This document shows positions 27,086 to 35,610 of a DNA stretch of 64,000 nt, in pieces. Each line of letters opens with the position of its first letter. Within the stretch, counting starts at the first letter, position 1. The stretch spans positions 248,001 through 312,000 of the forward strand of contig CAWHHJ010000006.1 of the NCBI GenBank assembly GCA_963829085.1, given 5' to 3'. The notes under the pieces were generated by a model. That model saw nothing but the letters and a program-made list of their open reading frames with translations. It was not told the origin of the DNA and did no database searches. A program made the translations under genes and the position numbers. This stretch comes from PALSA-1004 sp963829085 (GTDB taxonomy: Bacteria > Pseudomonadota > Gammaproteobacteria > Burkholderiales > SG8-41).

Positions 27086-28006
27086 ATGGCTCTGATTGAT
27101 CCGCGATCTGAATACGTAGTCACGCACCCCGGCACTTTCGCGCTGCAGGTGATCAAGGCCTTTCGCAAAAACCAGGGCATGCTGCTTGCCGGCGCCGTCG
27201 CATATTACACGCTGCTATCCATCGTACCGCTGCTGATACTGATCGTCATCGGGCTGTCACACTTTATCGAGCAGGCCGAGCTGCTCGCGACGCTGCGACG
27301 CGCGCTCGAATGGATCGTTCCCGGCCAATCGAAAGCGCTCGTCGAGGAGCTTGCATCATTCGTCAACAACCGCGACGTTATCGGCGTGGTACTTCTGGTC
27401 ACCATGATATTTTTCAGCTCGCTCGCATTTACGGTGCTCGAAAATGCGATTTCGGTGATCTTCCTGCACCGGATCGTCGAACGGCGGCGACGCATAATCG
27501 TTTCGCTGATGCTGCCCTTTGGATATATCGCGTTCATAGGCGCAGCGCTGGTGGTCGGCACCTTCACGCTCGGCAATTTAATCGCTATCGGCGAAGAGCA
27601 TCTCATTATCCTCGGCCACATGTGGTCGCTTGGCGGATTCTCCCGCTTCGCGCTGTACTGCGCCGGCGTCCTTGCAGAGATCATCCTCATCTCGTCGATT
27701 TATTACTTCATGCCGGTGGGCAGGCTGACGCTCTCTCATGCGTTGATCGGCGGCGCGACGGCGGGACTGCTTTGGGAGATCGTCCGCCATACGCTGAGAT
27801 GGTATTTCGGCTCGCTGTCGCAGGTGAGTGTAGTGTATGGCTCACTTACCACCGCAATCATCGCGCTGCTCAGTCTCGAGATCGCCGCGGCGCTGCTGTT
27901 GCTCGGGGCGCAGGTCATAGCAGAATACGAGCGGCTGGGAAGAGACGATGAAGAACCGGCGCCAAAAGTTACGACCGAGCCGGCGCCACAGAAGTCACCG
28001 GGATAG
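27086..28006 (+). CDS. YihY/BrkB family inner-membrane protein
   Basis: 306 residues with six hydrophobic segments. GMLLAGAVAYYTLLSIVPLLI at the first transmembrane helix and the late region GRLTLSHALIGGATAGLLWEIVRHTLRWYF identify the YihY/BrkB family (formerly mis-annotated as ribonuclease BN). The tail is charged and proline-rich. Function in the inner membrane is not established. The start at 27086 directly opens a normal N terminus (MALIDPRSEYVVTHPG). Confidence 0.92.
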   Translation: MALIDPRSEYVVTHPGTFALQVIKAFRKNQGMLLAGAVAYYTLLSIVPLLILIVIGLSHFIEQAELLATLRRALEWIVPGQSKALVEELASFVNNRDVIGVVLLVTMIFFSSLAFTVLENAISVIFLHRIVERRRRIIVSLMLPFGYIAFIGAALVVGTFTLGNLIAIGEEHLIILGHMWSLGGFSRFALYCAGVLAEIILISSIYYFMPVGRLTLSHALIGGATAGLLWEIVRHTLRWYFGSLSQVSVVYGSLTTAIIALLSLEIAAALLLLGAQVIAEYERLGRDDEEPAPKVTTEPAPQKSPG

Positions 28007-28087
28007 CCGCACAGACGTAGAATAGCGTGGAACCGAAGCCGCCGGCAGCGGTCTTTCAATTGCCCTTTACAACGTTAAGGCCACGCC

Positions 28088-28720
28088 ATGAATGCACAGG
28101 AGCGCGAACTACTGACTTCTTTCCTCGACCAGATGGTGCAAGCGCAGGCCGGTCCGAAAGACATGGAAGCTGAAACCCTGATCAGAAACGCGGCAGCGCG
28201 CCAGCCGGATGCGCTGTATCTTCTGGTACAGCGCGCGATGCAGCTCGATTACGCGTTGAAAGCAACCCAGGCGGAAGCGGCAAAGCTGCAGAGTGAACTG
28301 GATCAGGCGCGCGGCGATAGCCGCAGCGGTTTCCTCAACAATCCCAATGCATGGGGCCGCGGTGCGCCGGCCGCTGCACCATCAGCGTCAGCCGTGGCAA
28401 CTGCCCAACCCAGACCGCAATCAGCAACTGCCGCGCCGCAGGCACCTGCGTCGTCGTGGGGATCGGGCATGCTCGGCAACGTCGCGACGACTGCCGCCGG
28501 CGTGGTCGCGGGCTCATTTCTGTTTCAAGGCATACAAGGTTTGATGGGCCACCACAATCAGGCAGCGAATGCGCTCTCGCCGCACTCGCTCGATAGCGTC
28601 GCAGGCAACGACTATGATAACAATCCGCCGCGCAATGACGCTTTGGATGACGTCGCGTCCGCTGATGATACTGACTATGCAGATTTCAGCGACTCGGGCG
28701 ACTCGCTCGACTCCGCGTAG
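28088..28720 (+). CDS. DUF2076 family protein
   Basis: 210 residues. The N terminus MNAQERELLTSFLDQMVQAQ, the segment DAEAETLIRNAAARQPDALYLLVQ-like helix, and a short coiled coil (YALKATQAEAAKLQSELDQA) match DUF2076. An Ala/Pro/Gln-rich linker, then a glycine-alanine helix GMLGNVATTAAGVVAGSFLFQGIQGLMG, then an acidic Asp/Ser-rich tail follow. Such proteins are predicted to be periplasmic or envelope-associated; function unknown. It follows the BrkB gene by about 80 bases. Confidence 0.88.
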   Translation: MNAQERELLTSFLDQMVQAQAGPKDMEAETLIRNAAARQPDALYLLVQRAMQLDYALKATQAEAAKLQSELDQARGDSRSGFLNNPNAWGRGAPAAAPSASAVATAQPRPQSATAAPQAPASSWGSGMLGNVATTAAGVVAGSFLFQGIQGLMGHHNQAANALSPHSLDSVAGNDYDNNPPRNDALDDVASADDTDYADFSDSGDSLDSA

Positions 28721-28754
28721 CAATTAACATTGCTTTACCAGAAGCGCGACGTCG

Positions 28755-30125
28755 TTACTGCCCGGCAGCCTGCATCGTTTCGTTCCTGATGACCTTGCCG
28801 CCTTTCATTACGAATTTGACGCGCTGAAGTTCCGTGATGTCGGCGAGCGGATCGCCGGAGACTGCAATGACGTCGGCGTACTTGCCCTTGTCGATCGAGC
28901 CGATGCGATCTGACCAGCCCATTGCTTCTGCATTGATCATGGTTCCGGATTGAATGGCTCTCGCCGCGCTCATGCCGGCACGTTTCACCAGCCACTCGAA
29001 TTCGATCGCCTGACTTCCATGCGCAAATGTGGATCCATCGGCGCCACTACCCACCATTACCTTGATGCCGTTGGTAGCCGTCGCCATCGTCACGGCCTTC
29101 TCAAAAATCGGAATCATGCGGTACTTTCCGCCCGTATTCTTGCTGTCGTTGTCGTCCATATACGGTTCCGTATAGCGAACGATCGTCGGGTCATAGTAGA
29201 GACCCTTCTTCACCATCATGTCGGCCTGCTCCTGATTGAGGCCAAATGCGTGCTCGATGGTGTCGCATCCGGCAATGATTGCGTTCTTCTGTCCCTCGCC
29301 GCCATAGACATGGCACGCAGTCTTGTGGCCCAGACGATGCGTTTCATCAATCAGCGCCTGCAGTACCGGCATCGGATACGTGACGACATATTGCTGTTCG
29401 CCGCTTGCGCTGAATGAGTAGGCGCCTGCTGGAAAGAGCTTGATCCAGTCAGCGCCCCGTTCGATGTGCTCGCGCACCGCAGCTTGCGCTTGTTCGACCG
29501 AGCGCACGACGTTGCTGCGCAGCGGGTTTTCCGTTTCGCTGCCGGCCGGCGTACTTCCCCATACGATGCCGCGGCCCGACACCTGGAAACGCGGACCATC
29601 CAGCCGGCCTTCGTTGATCGCATTGCGAATGTCGATATCGGCATAGCCATTGCCGTGCGAGCTCATGTCGCGGGCCGCAGTGAAGCCGGCGCGCAGGTCC
29701 GCTTGCAGGTTATGGATAGCGATGAGTGTAGACGTCTCTCGCGACATGCCTGGTTTCGGATTGTTGAACATGTGCGTATGCGCATCGATAAGGCCCGGCA
29801 GCACCGTCGATTGAGACAGATCGATCACCTGCGCTCCGGCAGGAATCCTGATCTCAGATTCAGGACCGATCGCGGCGATACGCTCGCCCTCTATCAATAC
29901 AACTTGTTTGCTCAGTATGCGGCCGGTTTTACTGTCAAACAGTCGGCCTGCGCGAATTGCTATGGTTCGTGCAGCGGGAGCGCATTGCTGGACGCCGCCG
30001 TCGGATCCGACGCATGGCGTGGGGCCAGCACCGCGCCATGGCGCTGGCGGCACGGCAAGCTGCGCGCATACCGACGTCGCCAGCAACAAGGTGCCGAATG
30101 CCGTCAACGCTGATGTATGTCGCAT
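28755..30125 (-). CDS. Exported metal-dependent amidohydrolase (imidazolonepropionase-like)
   Basis: 456 residues from the ATG at 30125, preceded by GGAGGTG at ideal spacing. A Sec signal (MRHTSALTAFGTLLLATSVC) before AQLAVPP indicates export. The TIM-barrel metal site is visible: His116 and His118 in DAHTHM, Lys in DWIKLFPAG, His in KTACHVYGG and IEHAFG, and the late Asp in GSGADGST. It belongs to the subtype-I amidohydrolase superfamily that cleaves C-N or C-O bonds of cyclic amides, prolyl dipeptides or lactones. It lies last in the array Bug12-PrpD-Bug11-Bug10-amidohydrolase, 86 bases after Bug10. Confidence 0.9.
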   Translation of the reverse strand: MRHTSALTAFGTLLLATSVCAQLAVPPAPWRGAGPTPCVGSDGGVQQCAPAARTIAIRAGRLFDSKTGRILSKQVVLIEGERIAAIGPESEIRIPAGAQVIDLSQSTVLPGLIDAHTHMFNNPKPGMSRETSTLIAIHNLQADLRAGFTAARDMSSHGNGYADIDIRNAINEGRLDGPRFQVSGRGIVWGSTPAGSETENPLRSNVVRSVEQAQAAVREHIERGADWIKLFPAGAYSFSASGEQQYVVTYPMPVLQALIDETHRLGHKTACHVYGGEGQKNAIIAGCDTIEHAFGLNQEQADMMVKKGLYYDPTIVRYTEPYMDDNDSKNTGGKYRMIPIFEKAVTMATATNGIKVMVGSGADGSTFAHGSQAIEFEWLVKRAGMSAARAIQSGTMINAEAMGWSDRIGSIDKGKYADVIAVSGDPLADITELQRVKFVMKGGKVIRNETMQAAGQ

Positions 30126-30211
30126 GAGACACCTCCGTTTCAAAGAATAGAAGATGAAGGGTATTACACGCTGCATCGTGTCGTAGTTCAAGAGCCGCTG
30201 TTGATGCAAGC

Positions 30212-31175
30212 CTACTCGGTCGTCATGCCGGCGGCTTTAGTGATTTTCGCATTGCGCACGAGCTCGTCTTTGATGAGCCGCGCAAACTCGTCGGGGCTTC
30301 CGGGATCCGGATCGCCGCCTTGTGCGATAAGCGCTGCTTTGGTCTCAGGCATCTTGAGCGCCGACGTCACTGCAGCATTGATGCGGATGACAATGTCGCT
30401 GCGGGTGCCCGCGGGAACGAGAATTCCGTACCATGACTGCACCTGATAGCCCGGCAGTGCCGTTTCGGCGATAGCGGGAATTTCCGGAATCGACGCATGC
30501 CTTCGCAGGCTCGTCACACCTAATGCGCGCAGCCGCCCGGAACGATGATACGGAACGCCGCTCGGTATGGCGGGAAACGACAGATCGAGCTGTCCACCGA
30601 TGAGATCGACAAACGCAAGGCCGACACCTTTATACGGAATATGCGTGATGCTGATATTCGCCATGCTCTTGAACACTTCGGCAGCAAGATGCGACGCGCT
30701 GCCGAGGCCGCCCGAACCGTAATTCAAGTGTCCCGGGCTTCTTGCGCGCGAGCGCGATCAGCTCGGCCGCTGACTTGGCGGGAACCGATGGATGAACCAT
30801 GAGCAATTGCGGCGCCCGCACCACGAGCGTTACGGGAGCAAAGTCTGCAACGATGTCATACGGCACATGCTTGACGATGCTCGGCGTAACCGTGTGTTGC
30901 GATGTTCCAAGCAGCCAAGTGTGGCCATCGGGCGGCGCTTTCGCCACGAGCTCGGCGCCAATCGTCGCGTTGCCGCCGGCGCGGTTATCGACGATCACTT
31001 GCTGGCCGAGCAGGTCTGAAAGCCGCGGTGCGAGCAGGCGCGCCACGGTGTCGGCGCCGCCCGCCGGCGGCACGGGCACGATGAATCGTATGGTGCGAGT
31101 CGGGTAGTTCTGCGCGGTTGCGCTACCTGCGCCCATGATGAAGGCGATGCTCGTGATGACCGGACGCAAGTTCAA
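30212..31175 (-). pseudogene. Bug10: Bug/TctC-family binding protein, frameshifted, TTG start
   Basis: The N-terminal frame opens at TTG 31175, overlapping the Bug11 stop (TTGA), with MNLRPVITSIAFIMGAGSATA as signal peptide. It continues through VPVPPAGGADTVAR and PPDGHTWLLGT to ARKKPGT. One extra base near 30731 (coding strand CCCGGG-A-CACTTG) then throws it off. Removing it gives PGHLNYGSGGLGSASHLAAE and the intact remainder to the stop at 30212. HTW replaces the usual YTL after the DG pair. Either an inactivated second receptor of this operon or a base-calling error. Confidence 0.87.
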
Positions 31176-32167
31176 TTGATCCTGGTCCTCGCGCCTTTAA
31201 TGAGCTTTGCCCATTTGTCGATGTCCGTGCGAATCACGCGCGCAAATTCTTCAGGCGTATTGCCGATAGGCTCGATGCCCTGAGCGGTGATCGCCGCGGC
31301 AACTTCCGGAGTGCGTATCACTTTGACGATCGCATCGTGGAGTCGATCAATGATCGCGCGCGGCGTGCGCGCCGGCGCAAGGATGCCATTCCAGCCGACG
31401 ACCTCATAGCCGGGCAGGCCCGCTTCAGCGATCGTCGGAACGTCGGGAATTACGGCCAGACGATTTTTGGTACTGACACCGAGCGCACGCACGCGGCCTG
31501 CTTTCATCTGCGGAATCGCCACCACCGGCGCACTGAAGTAAGTTTGAATTTCGCCACCGATGAGAGCTGTCATCACCTGCGGGGCGCCTTTGTATGCTAT
31601 TTGCACAAGGCGCGCGCCCGACATCGCGGAAAACATTTCGGCGCTCAAATCGCCGAGACTGCCGCGTCCGACGACACCATGATTGAACTGACCGGGTTTT
31701 TCGCGCGCCTGTGCGATCAACTCCTTGACAGTCGTCACCGGCAGCTTCGGATTTACCAGTAAGACCTGCGTCACCGATGTCACCATCGTAATCGGCGCAA
31801 AATCTTTGATCGTGTCATACGGCAAGTCTGAATAGAGAAGCGGATTCACCGGATGGGACGGAAACGCCATCAAAAGCGTGTAACCGTCGGGCGCCGCTTT
31901 GGCGACTATGTCCGAGCCTACTATGCCACTCGCGCCGGTCCGGTTGTCGACGATGACCTGCTGGCCGAGCGGCGCTTTGAGCTTCTCTGCGACTACACGC
32001 GCAAAGGTATCTGTATTACCGCCCGCGCCCGTCGGGACGACGAGACGTACCGGCCGGCTTGGATAACTCTCGCCAGCGTTCGCAGACTGCATGACCACGA
32101 TCGAGCACATAGCGGCAAAGAACAATGCAACGTTCTTGATCGCGCCGCGCGTGAACCAAGGGACCAA
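31172..32167 (-). CDS. Bug11: Bug/TctC-family periplasmic binding protein, probable TTG start
   Basis: 331 residues when started at TTG 32167, chosen because GGAGGG lies three bases upstream and the product then has a compact signal peptide (residues about 9-27, ending SANAGESYP). In-frame ATGs at 32215-32218 and a TTG at 32257 are alternatives, but they give an over-long N terminus. Landmarks are VPTGAGGNTDTFAR, APDGYTLLMAFP, then QIAYKGAPQVMTALIGG, where Ala replaces the usual Pro of VPYKG. Its stop overlaps the Bug10 start, so two Bug receptors are translationally coupled. Confidence 0.9.
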   Translation of the reverse strand: MVPWFTRGAIKNVALFFAAMCSIVVMQSANAGESYPSRPVRLVVPTGAGGNTDTFARVVAEKLKAPLGQQVIVDNRTGASGIVGSDIVAKAAPDGYTLLMAFPSHPVNPLLYSDLPYDTIKDFAPITMVTSVTQVLLVNPKLPVTTVKELIAQAREKPGQFNHGVVGRGSLGDLSAEMFSAMSGARLVQIAYKGAPQVMTALIGGEIQTYFSAPVVAIPQMKAGRVRALGVSTKNRLAVIPDVPTIAEAGLPGYEVVGWNGILAPARTPRAIIDRLHDAIVKVIRTPEVAAAITAQGIEPIGNTPEEFARVIRTDIDKWAKLIKGARTRIN

Positions 32168-32170
32168 TCG

Positions 32171-32176
32171 CCCTCC
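32171..32176 (-). promoter_or_regulatory. Ribosome binding site deciding the Bug11 start
   Basis: GGAGGG on the coding strand, spaced three bases from TTG 32167. No comparable site precedes the other candidate starts of Bug11. Confidence 0.55.
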
Positions 32177-32253
32177 GGCAGAAGAGCGGCAGATGAAGCG
32201 AGCGCTAAGCGGCATCATGAATTGAACGGCCAATGCGATATCTACGATGCAAC

Positions 32254-33659
32254 TCAACGCAACATCAGCGCCGTCAAATCACGGACGTTGTCCACGTGCT
32301 CGATATCAAGCGCCATCTCAATGATGCGCTCGGTGCGATCAGCAGGCCACTGCGCGAACTCCGCGCAGCCGCGAACTTTGTCGGCAACTTGTTCTTCAGT
32401 CATCGGCAACGGCGGACTGCCGCGTGCAAAATCGACGCGCGCTGATAATTTCCGGCCGTCTTTCAAGCTCACTTCGAGAAACGTCGCGAGCAACGGATAG
32501 CGATTCGCCGCCGCCTCCTCGTCGCTGTAGCACGTGTAGTCGATCTTGCCGATCGCTGCCTGAATGTCAGGACGGTTGACGACTTCGTCGGTGAACTCGG
32601 CGAGACCGGCCTTGCCCAGCACGAGTATCGAAGCGAGGCAAAACTCCATGCTGAACTTGCCCTGCAAGCCGGTTGCCGGCTGGTGATAGGTGAGGTTGCC
32701 CGGCAACAGCTTGTTCGTCTTTACGCCGATGCGATCGACCTGCGCCGCCACTATCGAGTGTTCATGCATGATGCGCTCGAGCTCGCACATCGCCGGGATG
32801 CGTGAGCCTGCCCGAGGGAAAAGGCTTGATCGCAATGCTCGCGTCAGTAGCAAAAGTCCACGGCTTGCCGAGCGTTTCAAGCAGAACGCTGTCGTCACAT
32901 GTTCCCGCGTACGCGGCGAAAAACCCGCGGGGGCCTTCGAGCACCGTCGGCGCAGATGTGTAGCCGAGCGCCGCAAGCTCGCTGGCCAGTACGCCGCTTT
33001 CCGCCCCGCGGCCCGCATGCAGAGGCTTGGCCATCGTGCCAAAATTTTCGCGCACGCCGGCCGCTCCGCTTCCCGCGATGCCCAGCGCAGTGAGCGTTAC
33101 ATCCGGTCGAGCGACGCTGTAAATTGCATATCGCGGCGGTTGCACCGAAGACACCTATCGTGCCGCTCGAATGAAAACCGCGGCCGTAATGTGCACCGTC
33201 CGTCGCGATGCTGATCTTGCAGCTCACCTCGACACCCACGTTGAACGCCGCCAGCACGTCCGGCCCGGAATAGTTTCCGGCATCTGCCGCGGCGAACAAT
33301 GCTGCCGCCACCGATGCAGAGGGATGTATGCGGCTTGGATTGTGCGTGTCGTCGTAATCGTCGGAATGCATGGCCGTGCCGTTTGCCAGGGCGGCAAAGC
33401 GCGCGTGCGTACGCATGTCCGATCCAAATATCGTGCTGCTGCCGCCGACGCATCCCAGTGACGCGATATGACGCCGCAACAGAATGGTGCCTTCAGCGAC
33501 GGAACCTGCGAAAGCAAGTCCCAGACAATCGAGCACCGCTTTGCGGCTGAGCGCGATAACGTCAGAGGGAATATCTTCGTAACGTGTGCTCGCCGCGAAC
33601 TGCGCGACGCTCCGCGTCAGCGGCGGAGCATCGGCGGATTTGTTCTCGTTAGTCCGCAC
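32254..33659 (-). pseudogene. MmgE/PrpD family protein (copy 2), two frameshifts
   Basis: Three frames join into one MmgE/PrpD protein of 467 residues if two single inserted bases are removed. The N-terminal third opens at GTG 33659 (AVLDCLGLAFAG, then SDDYDDTHNPSRIHPSASV, FHSSGTIGVFGATAA). The frame breaks near 33115-33150. The middle third (TALGIAGSGAAGVRENFGTMAKPLHAG, IKPFPSGRLTHP) breaks near 32793-32797 within THP|AMCELE. The last third ends at 32254. It overlaps the end of Bug12 by eleven bases, so it was once tightly coupled to it. Two breaks make decay more likely here than in the single-break neighbours, unless local read quality is poor. Confidence 0.87.
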
Positions 33660-34626
33660 GGGCGCCTGACATGTTCACCACCTTTGACCATTTCGTCATT
33701 TCGGTTTTGATATACGCGCTGAATTCTTCCGGCGTACTTGACGCAACGTCGGCGCCTTCGGCGGACAAGCGCTCGCGCGTTTCGGGCAAGGCAAGAATGC
33801 GTTTGACCTCACTGTTCACTCGCCTGATGATAGCGCGCGAAGTGCCTGCCGGCGCAAAGAGTCCGTACCACGCGACGACTTCATAGCCGGGCACGCCGCC
33901 TTCTGCGACGGTCGCAACATCGGGCAACGCTGGCGAGCGTCGCGGACCTGTGACGCCGATGGCGCGCAAGCGCCCTCCCTTCACCTGCGACTGCGCCGAA
34001 ACCATCCCAAGGAAGAATAGCTGCACCTGCCCGGCAATAAGATCGGTCATCACCGTTCCGAGATTCTTATACGGAACGTGGGTGAGCTTGATCCCGGCCA
34101 TCGATTGAAGCAGCTCAGCGGTGAGATGACTGGCGCTGCCGGTGCCGAGTGATGCGTAGTTGAGTTGTCCTCGCTTGCTCTTCGCAAGCGCCACGAATTC
34201 GCGCGTGTTCGTAACGCCCAGCGATGCGGGCGCCACCATAACATAAGGCGCGGTGGCAACGAGCGTGATTGGAGAGAAGTCGCGCACCGTATCTACCGTG
34301 AGCTTCTTGTACAGAGCGGCATTGATTGCGATATTCGCGGTATTGCCCATCATCAGCGTATAGCCGTCGCGCGGCGCCGTCGCCGCGATCTCAGTGCCAA
34401 TGACGCCGCCGGAACCGGCGCGATTATCGATGACGACCTGCTGCCCCCACGCATCGCTCAATTTCTGTCCGACGGCACGCGCGAAAACATCGGCTGAGCC
34501 GCCGGCGGAGAACGGCACCACAATGCGGATTGGACGAGCTGGATACTGTTCAGCAAACGCCAAGCTGAACCACAAAGCGATCAGGACCATTGCGCCCGGC
34601 GCGAGCACACGCCTGAATTGTTTCAT
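33649..34626 (-). CDS. Bug12: Bug/TctC-family periplasmic binding protein
   Basis: 325 residues from the ATG at 34626, where MKQFRRVLAPGAMVLIALWF begins the signal peptide, ending before AEQYPARPIRI; the 75-residue in-frame extension upstream has no homology. Landmarks are VPFSAGGSADVFAR, APRDGYTLMMGN, HVPYKNLGTVMTDLIAG (Asn instead of Gly after the Lys) and MTKWSKVVNMSGARAD. It heads the array Bug12-PrpD-Bug11-Bug10-amidohydrolase and diverges from the hydrolase gene at 34696, with only 69 bases between starts. Confidence 0.93.
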   Translation of the reverse strand: MKQFRRVLAPGAMVLIALWFSLAFAEQYPARPIRIVVPFSAGGSADVFARAVGQKLSDAWGQQVVIDNRAGSGGVIGTEIAATAPRDGYTLMMGNTANIAINAALYKKLTVDTVRDFSPITLVATAPYVMVAPASLGVTNTREFVALAKSKRGQLNYASLGTGSASHLTAELLQSMAGIKLTHVPYKNLGTVMTDLIAGQVQLFFLGMVSAQSQVKGGRLRAIGVTGPRRSPALPDVATVAEGGVPGYEVVAWYGLFAPAGTSRAIIRRVNSEVKRILALPETRERLSAEGADVASSTPEEFSAYIKTEMTKWSKVVNMSGARAD

Positions 34627-34695
34627 GAACCGATGGTAACTGCGTGCGTGGACGTGGCGCAATATACAATTCGCCTTCGTTAACGGAGTGCGCGC

Positions 34696-35490
34696 TTGCC
34701 CTATCTCGATCTGACACCCGATTTTCAGCTTTACTATGAAATCGACGATCATACGGATGCGTGGACCAAGCCGGACACGATCGTGATGGTGCATGGCTTC
34801 ACCGAGAATACGACGGCATGGCGGGCATGGGTGCCGCATCTTGCGCGTCATTACCGCGTGATCCGGTTCGATCAGCGCGGATTCGGCCGTTCGACACCCG
34901 TGGCGCGCGACTTCACATTCACGACGGAACTCCTCGTCGACAACGTCGCTCGCCTAATCAGCGCGCTTAGCAGCGATCCGGTGCATGTCGTCGGCGCCAA
35001 AAGCGGCGGTCTGATCACCATCGAGCTCGCCGCGTTGCGGCCGCATCTGGTGCGCACGATTACCCTCGCGTCGACGCCGCTCGCACCGCCCGAGCCGCAA
35101 AACTGGCTCGAGCATATGGAGCAGCATGGCATGCGAAGCTGGGCACGCATGACGATGCCGCCGCGTCTCGGCAGCAAAATGCCGCCGCGCGGTATTGATT
35201 GGTGGGTCGATATGATGGGAAGCACGGCGATCGACACTGCGCACGTGTATCTGCGCTGGGTCAGCACCATCAACGTCGCGGCCGATCTTCCACTGGTGAA
35301 ATGTCCCGCGCTTGTGTTGACGACCGAGACGCCGCGTCGCGCATATAGCCGATCGGACATGGACATTTACCGGGAACGGCTGCCGCAGGCCGAAATCGCC
35401 GCGCTGCCGGTAGACGGCTATCATGTCGCCGCGACGGACCCGGATGAATGCGCGCGCATCACGCTCGATTTCCTGCGGCGCCATACCTGA
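34696..35490 (+). CDS. Alpha/beta hydrolase with GAKSG elbow, TTG start
   Basis: 264 residues from TTG 34696, which has GGAG eight bases upstream. The fold is clear: VMVHGFTENTTAW oxyanion region, RFDQRGFGRS, and a late His in VDGYHVAATDP. The nucleophile elbow, canonically GxSxG, reads GAKSG (residues 100-104), so Lys102 occupies the nucleophile site and Ser103 follows. The same one-position displacement is seen in the hydrolase at 4251. It may use a different mechanism or be a non-hydrolytic member. First of a run hydrolase-Bug13-Bug14-VOC. Confidence 0.87.
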   Translation: MPYLDLTPDFQLYYEIDDHTDAWTKPDTIVMVHGFTENTTAWRAWVPHLARHYRVIRFDQRGFGRSTPVARDFTFTTELLVDNVARLISALSSDPVHVVGAKSGGLITIELAALRPHLVRTITLASTPLAPPEPQNWLEHMEQHGMRSWARMTMPPRLGSKMPPRGIDWWVDMMGSTAIDTAHVYLRWVSTINVAADLPLVKCPALVLTTETPRRAYSRSDMDIYRERLPQAEIAALPVDGYHVAATDPDECARITLDFLRRHT

Positions 35491-35502
35491 CTTTGACAAT
35501 AT

Positions 35503-35553
35503 GCTTGTCGCCAGTGCACGCTTGTTGCCAGTGCACGCTTGTTGCCAGTGCAC
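35503..35553. repeat. Three tandem 17-base repeats upstream of Bug13
   Basis: The unit gcttgttgccagtgcac occurs three times head to tail; the first copy has one change (gtc for gtt). Each unit ends in the palindrome GTGCAC. It lies between the hydrolase stop and the Bug13 ribosome site. Spacing of 17 bases, close to one and a half helical turns, does not favour a same-face operator array. Could be a replication-slippage repeat or a regulatory element. Confidence 0.9.
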
Positions 35554-35610
35554 ATCAGGCAGCCGTTCGTATAAACCGCCTTGAAGCGGGTCGCCATCGG
35601 AGGAAAGTAC

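Noticed and set aside
35503..35553. CRISPR-like repeat
   Set aside because: The three units are directly adjacent with no spacers and only 17 bases long; no cas genes.
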